Below, in pieces: positions 49,314-58,644 of a stretch of DNA of 64,000 nt. The translations under genes were made by a program, and so were the position numbers. Position 1 is the first letter of the stretch. Every line of letters starts with the position of its first letter. The notes below the pieces were generated by a model. It did not search any database. It had not been told where the DNA came from and saw only the letters and a program-made list of their open reading frames with translations. The stretch spans positions 1,923,554-1,987,553 of the forward strand of contig OX421501.1 of the NCBI GenBank assembly GCA_949126835.1. Reading direction: 5' to 3'. This DNA comes from Anisus vortex. Its lineage: Eukaryota; Mollusca; Gastropoda; Planorbidae.

Positions 49314-49507
49314 CAGGGTTCAGCAACCTAAAACACGCGACTTGGCACACCGAACTATTTTCAATGGCACGCACAACACTCCGAAACAGACAATTAGAGT
49401 CTCTTATACAAAGAAGAGTGGGTTGACTTTTAAAATGAAGTTGTTCACGCTGAATGAATTAGAAATCCTACTTTGGCATACCATTATCAAAAGGTTGCCG
49501 ACCCCTG
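49314..49507 (+). mobile_element. hAT-type MITE
   Basis: 194 bp, starting CAGGGTTCAGCAACC and ending AAAAGGTTGCCGACCCCTG. The interior has CTTGGCACACCGAAC and TTTTCAATGGCACGC, shared with 54091. The flanking 8-mers CATTAACC and CATGAGTC match only in part. Its right end is the same as the end of the satellite array at 17278-17291. Confidence 0.82.
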
Positions 49508-49629
49508 CATGAGTCCACTGGACTGACTCCGGGAAACAATGTTTTTTGTTTTTATTTCTGCAGTTTTCTAGCTCATGGGTACAGATGTGCCAAATATGGA
49601 TACAATATTTGACAGTTGTATATACGTAC

Positions 49630-49728
49630 ATTTAGTGCAATCATGTCCGAAATATCCAGTTTTACATCCAGAAGTGCAAAAGCCATTAATGTGACAGTCA
49701 CCAAGCCCTCCACAATTAGGACTGCATT
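49630..49728 (-). CDS. Exon 6: EGF-like module
   Basis: 99 bp, phase 1-1, acceptor ACTCAG|AATGC, donor CTAAAT|GTACGT. Reads ECSPNCGGLGDCHINGFC then TSGCKTGYFGHDCTK. The intron before it (49729-51364) carries the 27-bp minisatellite. Confidence 0.83.
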
Positions 49729-49875
49729 CTGAGTAATACAAATTACAACAAGGTGTCATTTGCCTTTTTTAAAACACAGCCCTAGTATTTAAGAAAAGAA
49801 TGCACAGGCTTTGTGACGGGGGAGGGAAAGGCGGTCACGGGTTGAAATAAGTAGTGTATAACGAAGGTATAAAAT

Positions 49876-50690
49876 AAAAGGGTCAGTGACCAGTGTGTAT
49901 AGAAAGGGGTCACTGACCAGTGTGTATAGAAAGGGGTCACTGACCAGTGTGTATAGAAAGGGGTCACTGACCAGTGTGTATAGAAAGGGGTCACTGACCA
50001 GTGTGTATAGAAAGGGGTCACTGACCAGTGTGTATAGAAAGGGGTCACTGACCAGTGTGTATAGAAAGGGGTCACTGACCAGAGTGTATAGAAAGGGGTC
50101 ATTGACCAGTGTGTATAGAAAGGGGTCACTGACCAGTGTGTATAGAAAGGGGTCACTGACCAGTGTGTATAGAAAGGGGTCATTGACCAGTGTGTATAGA
50201 AAGGGGTCACTGACCAGTGTGTATAGAAAGGGGTCACTGACCAGTGTGTATAGAAAGGGGTCAGTGACCAGTGTGTATAGAAAGGGGTCACTGACCAGTG
50301 TGTAAAGAAAGGGGTCAGTGACCAGTGTGTATAGAAAGGGGTCACTGACCAGTGTGTATAGAAAGGGGTCACTGACCAGTGTGTATAGAAAGGGGTCAGT
50401 GACCAGTGTGTATAGAAAGGGGTCACTGACCAGTGTGTATAGAAAGGGGTCAGTGACCAGTGTGTATAGAAAGGGGTCACTGACCAGTGTGTATAGAAAG
50501 GGGTCACTGAGCAGTGTGTATAGAAAGGGGTCACTGACCAGTGTGTATAGAAATGGGTCAGTGACCAGTGTGTATAGAAATGGGTCACTGACCAGTGTGT
50601 ATAGAAAGGGGTCAGTGACCAGTGTGTATAGAAAGGGGTCAGTGACCAGTGTGAATAGACAGGGGTCAGTGACCAGTGTGTATAAGATGA
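49876..50690 (+). repeat. 27-bp minisatellite with an inverted repeat in every unit, about 30 copies
   Basis: Unit GGGGTCACTGACCAGTGT followed by GTATAGAAA. The centre alternates between GGTCACTGACC and GGTCAGTGACC, which are reverse complements of each other. 27 bp is nine codons, so all frames are long on both strands (over 300 codons on the minus strand), without any other sign of coding. It lies in the intron between exons 5 and 6. Confidence 0.95.
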
Positions 50691-51035
50691 AGTCGATGTC
50701 ATTGAGAGATATATGATATAGCAATTCTTGTGTGATGTCTTATGAACAGTTTAATGATTAAATGTAATAAAGTAATTCATTTGCTAGAACACAGTGTAGA
50801 GTGTCAATATTGTTGTCATTGTACTGTTTTGTACAGTTTTGTGGTTCACATGTAAAACCCCTACAAGGATAAAAGTGACAGAGTTACAGTCTATGATGTC
50901 AACATGTATCAAAGCATTACAAAATATCAAACTAAAATAAAAAAAAATTTATATCTGTGTAAGGTTTTTTGTAACTATTTCTTTTAAAGACTTATTTCAT
51001 GGTAAATTGGTATAGTTGCAATCGTAAATTCCTTT

Positions 51036-51145
51036 AGTTTAAACCAGGACTGTGGAGTCGGAGTCGATGAGTCGGATGAAATTTTGGGTACCTGGAGTCG
51101 GAGTCGGAACATTTATGTACCGACTCCACAGCTTTGGTTTAAACA
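51036..51145. mobile_element. Palindromic MITE (GTGGAGTCGGAGTCG type)
   Basis: GTTTAAACCAGGACTGTGGA at the left pairs with TCCACAGCTTTGGTTTAAAC at the right; the interior has repeated GGAGTCGGAGTCG. A widespread non-autonomous element of unassigned superfamily. Confidence 0.75.
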
Positions 51146-51364
51146 CAAAGTATCAGAGTGGAACCAGAATCACTTTAAACTAGTTTAAACCTCGCCTCTA
51201 GTCGGGAAAACTGAAATATCAATTGAAATCATGAGTTGTCAACAAGTGGTGGGGGGGGGGGGCGTTGAACCCCAAAAAAAAAACTTAAATGGGGGCGATT
51301 GAGGTCCTATGGTTTAAATCAATTTGGGAAAATTGAGGTAAAGATAAAATGTTAAAATATATAC

Positions 51365-51463
51365 CGTAAGAACAGTTGTGCTCATAGTATCCAACTTTAC
51401 ATCCATATGTACAAGTGCCCTCTACACCACAGCTGCCATTGCCAGCACAGTTAGGGCTGCAAT
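51365..51463 (-). CDS. Exon 5: EGF-like module
   Basis: 99 bp, phase 1-1, acceptor ATTCAG|ATTGC, donor TTACG|GTATAT. Reads DCSPNCAGNGSCGVEGTC then TYGCKVGYYEHNCSY. Six cysteines with EGF spacing. Confidence 0.83.
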
Positions 51464-51584
51464 CTGAATTATAATGTCATGACACTATGCATAATGAAAT
51501 ATAATATTTATAATATAATGTCATGACACTACGCATTTTAATATATTTAAACTTTTACACACGTTCCTTCAAGATAAAAGATTA

Positions 51585-51710
51585 TTTTGTCCACTAGGCC
51601 CAAAACTCCTTCAGGGTGGCAGGGATCGGTTGGCGGCAGGGATGGAACCCGCGACGTGTCGGTAGACAGTCCGGTGAACTAACCACAGGACCAGCCGGCA
51701 GCCGGCCTCT
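51585..51710 (-). mobile_element. Possible tRNA-like SINE, second family
   Basis: GGGATGGAACCCGCGACGTG with GACAGTCCGGTGAACTAACC resembles the reverse complement of a tRNA-like head, but differs from the other SINEs here. Confidence 0.4.
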
Positions 51711-51925
51711 CATTATAATGAATTTTAATGTCATGACATTATGCATATAAAACAATATTTATTAGGCCTATTAAAGATTTTTTTCGTGTTTTTTTTTAAG
51801 GTTTGGCAGAACTCAGTTTGTTTTGTCCACTAAGGGTTCAACAAATTCTAAACAATAGGCCTACTACAATAAATAATTATCCATAGGCCTACATAACTTT
51901 TCCTGATTGAAATGAATTTGTTTAC

Positions 51926-52024
51926 CTTTTGTGCAATCTATTCCATACTTTTTTTTCACACAGCCATTTATGCAGTCGCCATCATCACCACAATCTTTGT
52001 CAGGGTCACAATATTGCTTGCAGC
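51926..52024 (-). CDS. Exon 4: EGF-like module
   Basis: 99 bp, phase 1-1, acceptor TCTATAG|GCTGC, donor AAAAG|GTAAAC. Reads GCKQYCDPDKDCGDDGDC then INGCVKKKYGIDCTK. It differs from exon 13 at about 8 of 99 bases, and the flanking intron sequence on the donor side is also recognisably related. Confidence 0.85.
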
Positions 52025-52373
52025 CTATAGACAGGAAAAAAAACACAATTTAACAGTGCTTTGACATACATTTTATTTCGTTGTATTTATTTTGTTACTT
52101 TTTATTATATTTCTAAAAATCTGTAATGTAGCAATAATTATTAGGGTTCAGTTGATTAAAATAAAGACAATTCTTTCGTATTTATTATAGTATGCTTTAG
52201 TAATGGTTAAGTTTAAAAGATTGTTTTAAACTATTCAAAAAGCTACCCTAGATTTAAAAAATAAATAAATTATAACACCTTCTGTTCCTGTAGACTGTAG
52301 GCTAGCTATGACTGTCAAACCAGTTGATTCATAAACATAATAGTGAACTTCGCTTCATCCATCAAATTATGGC

Positions 52374-52640
52374 GGCATGGTGGCCGAGCGGCAGCGCTTT
52401 AGACTGGCATGGTCATATAAATATGGGTTCGAATCCTGGTAAAGGCTATGATATTTTCCCCGGGTCTGGTGGGTTACCCTGAGTCTACCCAGCTCTGACG
52501 GCTATATTATACCTAACCTTATTTGGGGTAAAGTATAGCCTAATAGCGGCTGTGCATTGTGCTGGCTACACTATCACCTAGCATGGCATGGCTAGAGAAT
52601 TTGGTGAACGCTGCCATGCCTCCTATGAGGTATTTTTATA
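52374..52640 (+). mobile_element. tRNA-derived SINE, plus-strand copy
   Basis: Clear tRNA-like head: GGTGGCCGAGCGGCAGCGC (A-box region) and GGGTTCGAATCCTGG (B box), then CCCTGAGTCTACCCAGCTCT and the usual body to GTGAACGCTGCCATGCC. Best view of the family in sense orientation. Confidence 0.85.
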
Positions 52641-52938
52641 TTTACAGTATGTTAACAATCGATGCTGAAATTTACATGAAATTAACAATCGATGCTGAAA
52701 TTTACATGAAATTAAAAAGTGTTTTTTTTTAATAATGAGAGGAAAAAATACATAGCCTACAAAATAAAATCGTATTTATACAATTTAAAAGACATAATCA
52801 TATGTAAATTTAATAAAATAAATCAAATGTTTTAAAATAAAAAAAAAATGAAAAGAATTTTTATCGACACTAATAAATATGATTGAAAGCAATAAAAAAA
52901 AAAGTAAATATAACAAATTTATTTATTGTGTGCCTTAC

Positions 52939-53061
52939 ATCTTTGTCCAACTAAACCATCTTTGCAACCGATACATATCCCTTTACTGGTACATCTGGAA
53001 TCTTTACATCGACTTTTGCATTTAGATCTACAATCATGGCCAAACATTCCGTTTGCGCATT
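52939..53061 (-). CDS. Exon 3: EGF-like module
   Basis: 123 bp, phase 1-1, acceptor CATAAG|AATGCGC, donor AAAGAT|GTAAGG. Reads ECANGMFGHDCRSKC, then CTSKGICIGCKDGLVG. Eight-cysteine MEGF-style module. Closely similar to exon 12 (shared TSKGIC.GCKDGLVG), evidence for the internal duplication. Confidence 0.82.
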
Positions 53062-53599
53062 CTTATGATTAAAGGAAATTAAAAGATCATATCTAAAAGT
53101 CATCTCTCTATATATATAAAGTAGGATGTGTGTGTGGATTTCGAACTCTATTGGTTTATTTAAAGACAAGTGAACTTATTGTCTCATATTTTACTTTCGC
53201 TTCCTGCATGTGTCCTCCCTAGCTGAGTGTATCCGACTGCCATTTTTTGGTGACAAGGGTTTGGTTTCCCACTGATTATCTTCTTTTTTCTCCTTTTCTC
53301 CTTTTTTTTTTTTAAAGTTCCATTAATAAGCTTATTATTTTTTTTTAAGACTGTGATAAATGTAAGGTCTTAAAGCTTTCCTACATGTTTTCAGGAAATA
53401 ATTAATTAATATAGTTTTAAAAGTATTATAGCTTTCAGCACATAGTTTATAACTTTTTTTTAATAAGTAGCTAGACATATTATATGCATTTTTCTCCCGG
53501 GCATCGTGGGTAAATTGGCTTGTTGTCAATATAGATGTTTTTTTGTTTTTTTTTTCATGTACGAAAGTTTAAGCAACTTATCTTATATATCACTGACGC

Positions 53600-53870
53600 T
53601 CATTCTTTGTTTAAAGAAGATTATTGCGCCATAAACTCATTTGGTGTCCTGAGTCTGGTCTTGCATTTGGATTAGTGTTTTAAACTGATGTTATGTTACT
53701 AATATTCCTAATTTTTTCAGGCAACCCTGTCAATAGCCGTATGCCACTCGGAAAGAAAAAGTACTTATATTATTATGTATTCGCTCTCACATAAGTGATT
53801 TAAGAATTTTTGTCCTTATGTTTATCTGAGCATTGTAACAGGTTGTTATTGTATTTCTCCATTATAATTT
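53600..53870 (-). mobile_element. LINE fragment, ORF2 C-terminus (copy 3 of 3)
   Basis: Shares GAAGATTATTGCG, AGTGTTTTAAACTGATGTTA-like words and GCCACTCGGAAAGAAA with the copies at 25430 and 40680. Confidence 0.65.
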
Positions 53871-54090
53871 AATGCCTTATGTATTTCCAATATAACTCTT
53901 TGCCCTTCTGTCTTCTAGTGTTTCTTGGTGTAGTGATTTAACTATTATATTAATGCAAAATAGCAATGATAGATAGGCTATATATTATCTTAAATCCAAA
54001 TCCTTGTAGTTCAAGACCAAGAAAGCTGGGGTGGGAGTCGGGAGTGGTATTTCCAATAGAAATTCATTGTAAGGATTGGGTGGCATAGCT

Positions 54091-54297
54091 CATTGGTCGG
54101 CAACCTAAGGCACGCGTGCCACTTGACACGCAGAGCGATTTTCAATGGCACGCGGAACACTCCCAAAAAATATACAAGTCTCTGCTGCAAACAAAATGTG
54201 TGTGCTAATGCATGATTACTTTTAGGCAGTTGGTATGTTGAATGAATTAGAAATCACTTTTTTTTTTGCTCATTATTATTAAAAGGTTTACAGAACT
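54091..54297 (+). mobile_element. hAT-type MITE, old copy
   Basis: Starts CATTGGTCGGCAACCTAAGG and contains GCAGAGCGATTTTCAATGGC; the right end is decayed (AAAAGGTTTACAG). Same family as 29092 and 49314. Confidence 0.75.
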
Positions 54298-55143
54298 TTG
54301 ATAATATATGTTGAAAATTAATTTTCGTATCTAGTTTACTCTTGACACAATACATGCAAGTCTTAATATACATGTAGAACCTTAATTTTGTTATCTAAGT
54401 TTACTTTTAACACAATATATGTAATAAATTTAGAACGTTAATTTTCTAATCTAGTTTACTTTTAAATCTATACATGTAATATATCTAGAACGTAAATTTT
54501 GACACAATACATGTAAAACAGGTGTAATTTGATAAATTTATCCGTTTAAATGTAGGCTAACTTGAAATCAGAAATTCTTCTTTATAGAAATGTTTTTTTT
54601 TTTTTTTAATCTATCTATTTATATAGAAATGTGTGAAATGTTATTAAAGATACCAGGTGACCCTACACCACGTAATGTATTGTTTTCGGTCACTTTGAGT
54701 TGTTAAGTTCATACTAAGGTCAATTCAATGCCATTTAAACATCGTACAAGTTGTCTTTCAGCTAATTATGTTTACCGAGGCCTCTGTCTGGAACATGATT
54801 AAGAAAACATTCAAATTTACTCTTGTATTCTGATACTTTTAGGCCAAATTTGGACATTTTAAATACTTCTAATTATTATTTAAGAAAACCAACACGATGT
54901 ACTTATAAGGAAATGAATAAAAAATTATAAATTATTAAAATCCCCAAATAGAAAGTTTACACCCCTGGCACACATTTTGTTTTAACATTTATCTCGTCAC
55001 TGACCGATGTAACTTGAGAGTTATTTTCCCCTAGAGAGTCACATATTATGTTATTATTCTAACAAGAATCGGTGTATGTCGTTTATCTATTAAAAATTAA
55101 AAATGTATCTCCCAAATATGACTGTAGGTCATTCAAATATTAC
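54298..55143. other. Intron sequence, weak 60-bp-scale similarity, otherwise nothing
   Basis: AT-rich. Near 54300-54500 the phrases TTAATTTTC, CTAGTTTACTTTT, ACACAATACATG recur three or four times, an old tandem repeat. Nothing else recognised up to exon 2. Confidence 0.5.
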
Positions 55144-55333
55144 CGCCAATAATTTCAACTTCACATGCACCGAATTGGCCCTTTTTCATTAAGTTGACTG
55201 CTCTTATAGCACTTCCAAAGACGCCATAGTATATCCTGGTATGTAGGGCATCCGTATCGAAAGTTAGCTTAATTCTTCTGTCTGTATCCAAAAGCAAAAC
55301 GCGCGCTCCAATTATCGACTCATCACCAAAGCC
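55144..55333 (-). CDS. Exon 2: A-type domain, second half; odd reading phase
   Basis: 190 bp, acceptor ACTATAG|GCTTTGG, donor TTGGCG|GTAATA. Reads IIGARVLLLDTDRRIKLTF and ends GACEVEIIGG, the same ending as exons 11 and 19. For this frame the exon must begin in phase 0, whereas every sister exon begins in phase 1 and has a length divisible by 3. Joining to the predicted exon 1 donor causes a stop after about 20 codons. Either exon 1 uses its alternative donor or there is a one-base insertion near 55320 (real or sequencing error). Confidence 0.68.
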
Positions 55334-55433
55334 TATAGTAATGATAAGATAATAACAATGTACAAATACAAGTTAAAATATTTCAATTTTACTTGCCAGG
55401 GACGATTATGACATATTAATTTTTGAATTTTAA

Positions 55434-55520
55434 TAATAATAATAATAATATTTGTATAGCGCTGCCAACAAACATAATATAAGCTCGGAGCGCATTTAAC
55501 ATACAATAATAATAGTAGTT
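55434..55520 (-). mobile_element. LINE 3' tail, L2-like
   Basis: Minus strand: GCTCGGAGC-type end, TTATGTTTGTTGGCAGCGCT, ATACAAATATTATTATTATT tail. Same 3' end as the plus-strand element at 57305-57810. Confidence 0.7.
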
Positions 55521-55639
55521 TACAAGCAAGGCGGTTTACAGTTATAATATTGATATTGTATATGGTGTTTCCAGGTGTCAGTTTACAATAACATTAATAT
55601 TATTATGTATTTTTGGTATTGTTATTCTGTTGTTTTTTT

Positions 55640-56165
55640 CTTTTTGGTGGCGTTTTTTCAACCCCGAAGTTTGAGAGAGTTTTCAGTTTTGCGCCCTTCA
55701 CCTGCAAGCGGCACTCCGGGGTCTGGATTCATTGAGTCAGGATTTCTGTGGGCTGAGGTGCGGTTGTTCCATTCTCATCCACCCACAGAGCCCCTCAAAT
55801 GGTTAGAACGGTCAGCTTTTTTGTATTTAGATTTTGGGTAAGCTCTGTGGAATCGTAACACATCCTGGATCCAAGCCCCTTCACATTACACACCGTCTCT
55901 GTGCCAGTAACACCAGAGCCCCCCCCCCCCCCCACCCAGCTGGAGGCGCGCAAAGACCTGTGTCCAGGGGAGTGCAATCGGCACTTCTGTCGAACAGCAC
56001 CACAAATGGAGTATGAATTTTACCTGCGTGGGTTATACCCAATGCACAACTAGCTATTAGTAGTATTAGTCGCCTTTTACGACATGCAAGTTGGGACTAA
56101 TCAATCGGGTTATTCTTTCACCTGGTCATTTCCAGGACCCCGATACTCACACCGGGACATATATA
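55640..56165. repeat. GC-richer retroelement-like sequence, unclassified
   Basis: Includes CCTGCAAGCGGCACTCCGGG, a 15-C run near 55920 and a terminal TTTCCAGGACCCCGATACTC. In the plus frame TRRLLRHAS-like coding flavour is visible, but I could not assign it. Confidence 0.35.
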
Positions 56166-56184
56166 TTTATAAAGTCTCTGTCTA

Positions 56185-56510
56185 GATTAGCATACCAATG
56201 AAAAGAAAACAAATGCTGAGATGTTAACAACAGCACGTGCCACAAGATCACACATCAAAACTATATGGAACAGACAAACGAAATTCTTGGGTCACGTCTA
56301 TAGGAAAAATGGAATAGAAAGACTAGCTTTGTGTGGAAAATAATATTTTCTGATAGGAGAGACAGATGATATATTCGTGGAACGCAAGGGTAACAAACAA
56401 TAGCGTAAGCAGTAACGACTGTCTTGAAACAGCTAACGAATGAGAGAAATGGAGAGTCATGATCGCCGATGTCCGTTCCAGACCTGGCAGTTGATGATGA
56501 TGAAACAGGC
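56185..56510 (+). pseudogene. LINE ORF2 C-terminal relic with GAT tail
   Basis: Reads TKFLGHVYRKNGIERLALCG, then a broken REMESHDRRC-like end and a GATGATGATGA tail at about 56490-56503. Frameshifted. Directly followed by the next LINE relic. Confidence 0.7.
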
Positions 56511-57170
56511 AATGAAAGAGACCAGTGTACCAGATGCACAGTGAAGTTTAACGGTAGGAAATCAGAGCCTTTTGTGGTTGCCATCGGAGTTTAGCAAGGC
56601 TGTGTTTTTGCACCCACCTTGTTTGGAATATTCTTCTCGTGCATACCGCACTATGCTAATGGAGGCTGACATATATGTGTACACCAACAACTGAAAAGGG
56701 TACCAGTTAGGGAACTTCTCTATGCCGGTGATGCAGCTATCGTCGCCGAATCTACAAATGATCTCTTTATTAAGCAGATTGATAAATTCTGCCAAAGAAA
56801 AAATAAAAAAGTGCTGGCTCAAAATGCTACCATCGCGCCAAACATCCCCGTTAGTGGCCAGTCAGTAGAAGTAGTTGACGAGTTCTGCTACCTAGGGGCA
56901 CCAATCTCAAATGATGTACTCCTAGATGGATTAATCAACAGTGGGATAGTTAAATCCGTAGCCACTAAGTCATTAGTCTACAGACCTTGCTGTATAGCAG
57001 TGAGACATGGTGTTGTACATATTCCTGGCATGAAAGAAAAGTGATCACCTTTCATCTCAGGTGTCTCAGATGTATCCTAGACATAAGATGGCAGGACAAA
57101 GTCCTAAATGCAGAGATCCTGACAAGAGCAGGGTGTCTGGTCATCCGCATTATTATCAGTAACAGGCGAC
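56511..57170 (+). pseudogene. LINE reverse transcriptase relic
   Basis: Reads VAIGV, stop, QGCVFAPTLFGIFF, then RELLYAGDAAIVAESTND (YAGD where an active enzyme has YADD), VLAQNATIAPNIPVSGQSVE and VVDEFCYLGAPIS, LRCLRCILDIRWQDKVLNAE. Stops and frameshifts are present. Same family as the minus-strand relic at 25845-26490. Confidence 0.85.
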
Positions 57171-57174
57171 TCAG

Positions 57175-57258
57175 GTAGCTAGGTAACTCCCACAGGACAT
57201 CCTATACGGGACTATAGGTAGCTAGGTCCCTCCCACAGGGCATCCTATACGGGATGAT
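57175..57258 (+). repeat. Two-copy tandem duplication, about 43-bp unit
   Basis: AGGTAGCTAGGTAACTCCCAC...ATCCTATACGGGACTAT is followed by a second copy with CCCTCCCACAGGGCATCC. It lies at the 3' part of the LINE relic. Confidence 0.85.
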
Positions 57259-57304
57259 ATGTTAAGGGCCGACAACTGCTGGACGTCCAAAAACTGAGAT
57301 TTCT

Positions 57305-57810
57305 GGATGTATACGACATTAAACACATGCTTATTCAATATTCCGTTCTATCTCAAGGAACTAATAACACCATATGTCCCTCAAAGAACACTTCGTTCTG
57401 CCAACTCATCGCTTCTGGAAGAGCCCCGTTTCTCTCTGATGACCGTTGGCCTTAGCGCCTTCTCAGTATCCGGTCCGAAGGTGTGGAATCTTCTTCCTAT
57501 TCAACTCAAGCAAACAAGCTCCATTGATTCCTTCAAGAAGAACTTAAAAACTCATTATTTCGATATTTATCTCAGTTAACATGCTTTAGAGCCCCACTGT
57601 CTTACTTATATGTTAGGTCGGTTATTTTGTTTCAGTTGTTTGATTTGTTCTATGTTTGTAATGTTTTGAATCATCATTTAGTTGTTTTTCTTATTTCTTG
57701 GCCTATAGATTGTACCTGTGTTCTTTAATTGCTATGTTAAATGCGCTCTGAGCTTACAGTATGTTTGTTGGCAGCGCTATACAAATGTCATTATTAATAG
57801 AGTGACAAGT
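57305..57810 (+). pseudogene. L2-like LINE, 3' end of ORF and 3' UTR
   Basis: The open frame ends TPYVPQRTLRSANSSLL, then SAFSVSGPKVWNLLPIQLKQ and SIDSFKKNLKTHYF with a natural stop near 57579. The 3' UTR ends TGTTGGCAGCGCTATACAAA followed by a TTATTAAT tail. Only the 3' end of the element is present. The terminal region seems uninterrupted, so the copy may be fairly young. Confidence 0.8.
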
Positions 57811-57854
57811 TGGGAGGTTAGGGATCAATATATGTATTGCTATATATGTTATAT

Positions 57855-57859
<5 letters not shown>

Positions 57860-57944
<85 letters not shown>

Positions 57945-57945
57945 A
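57860..57945. repeat. (AT)n microsatellite
   Basis: About 85 bp of alternating AT, ending in an imperfect ATATTATATATATAATATAA. Confidence 0.95.
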
Positions 57946-58079
57946 TATAATCGCGGAAGAATATCTTCTTCATCTACACTACTTTGATTCACTTTTAAAA
58001 TATAGATCTAATGTTAATTCAAATGTATGCTTTTTAATAGACTAATGATTTGTGTTTTATATGTTGATGATATGATTAC

Positions 58080-58289
58080 TCTTATGTCCAATAATTTCTA
58101 CATAATTCACAAATGCTGGCTCTCTCATGACAAACTGGATCATTTCATAATTATTAGATTTCTCTGTGAGAAAGCAGGATCCTTCTGTATTTTCCCTGTT
58201 TCCATCAATAAGTCCATTCTTGTCATAAAAACTGGCGTTGTTTGATTTCATTTTGGTAGTTATCAAGCCTTTCTTAAGCATATTTCGAC
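58080..58289 (-). CDS. Exon 1: A-type galactose-binding-like domain, first half
   Basis: 210 bp, acceptor AATTACAG|GTCGAAAT, donor AGA|GTAATC. Reads GRNMLKKG, LIDGNRENTEGSC and EPAFVNYVEIIG; the LIDG...C pattern matches exon 10. An alternative weaker donor, TAT|GTAGAA ending the exon at 58102, would give phase 0 and is relevant to the exon 2 problem. Upstream exons, including the signal peptide, must lie beyond the minisatellite at 58645 and so outside the window. Confidence 0.72.
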
Positions 58290-58644
58290 CTGTAATTATT
58301 TAAGATAAGAGTTTCTTATATGTAACCTCTCAGAATAATATCAATAAATTGTTTCTAATTCGGTTTTCATATTGTGTAAGCTTTCTTAAAAAGTTTGGGG
58401 AAAAAACATATTAGAATGAATGGAAGAATAGTGTATAAGTAACCAGTCAATTCTTGGGATGCAAATAACATCTCATAATTCATACGAGTCCAGATTAATT
58501 ATTAATTATTTTATTTACGTGGTAGACACAAGATAAATAATATACAGCACTATCATATACTTCCAGTCACTTTAACATGTTTACCAATAACAAGTTAATT
58601 GTCTATCTAACGTATAACTTCAAGTTCAAACTAAGACTTCTATC
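58290..58644. other. Intron sequence, nothing recognised
   Basis: AT-rich sequence between exon 1 and the large minisatellite. Confidence 0.5.

Larger units (their letters stand above)
33119..58289 (-). other. Host gene: EGF / galactose-binding-domain protein, 20 exons seen, 5' partial
   Basis: Twenty exons on the minus strand, each with AG/GT borders, encode in order: A-type galactose-binding-like domain (exons 1-2), five EGF modules (3-7), B-type (8-9) and A-type (10-11) galactose-binding-like domains, four EGF (12-15), B (16-17), A (18-19) and one EGF (20). EGF modules are mostly one exon each of 99-123 bp. All checked junctions are phase 1 except exon 1/2. The (EGFs, B, A) block occurs twice and the second EGF exons of the two blocks (52024-51926 and 40238-40140) are about 92% identical, so it arose by internal duplication. 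Similar proteins are annotated in molluscs as multiple-EGF or receptor-like proteins, so it is probably secreted or a cell-surface receptor. No start codon is in the window, and the 3' end is uncertain. Exon 15 could instead begin a second gene. Confidence 0.75.

Noticed and set aside
49782..50724. Two 306-311-codon minus-strand ORFs and two plus-strand ORFs
   Set aside because: They coincide with the 27-bp (nine-codon) minisatellite and show equal openness in several frames on both strands. They lie inside an intron of the EGF gene.
55795..56016. Two 60-codon ORFs across a poly-C run
   Set aside because: Composition-driven (Pro/Gly-rich) within an unclassified retroelement-like fragment.
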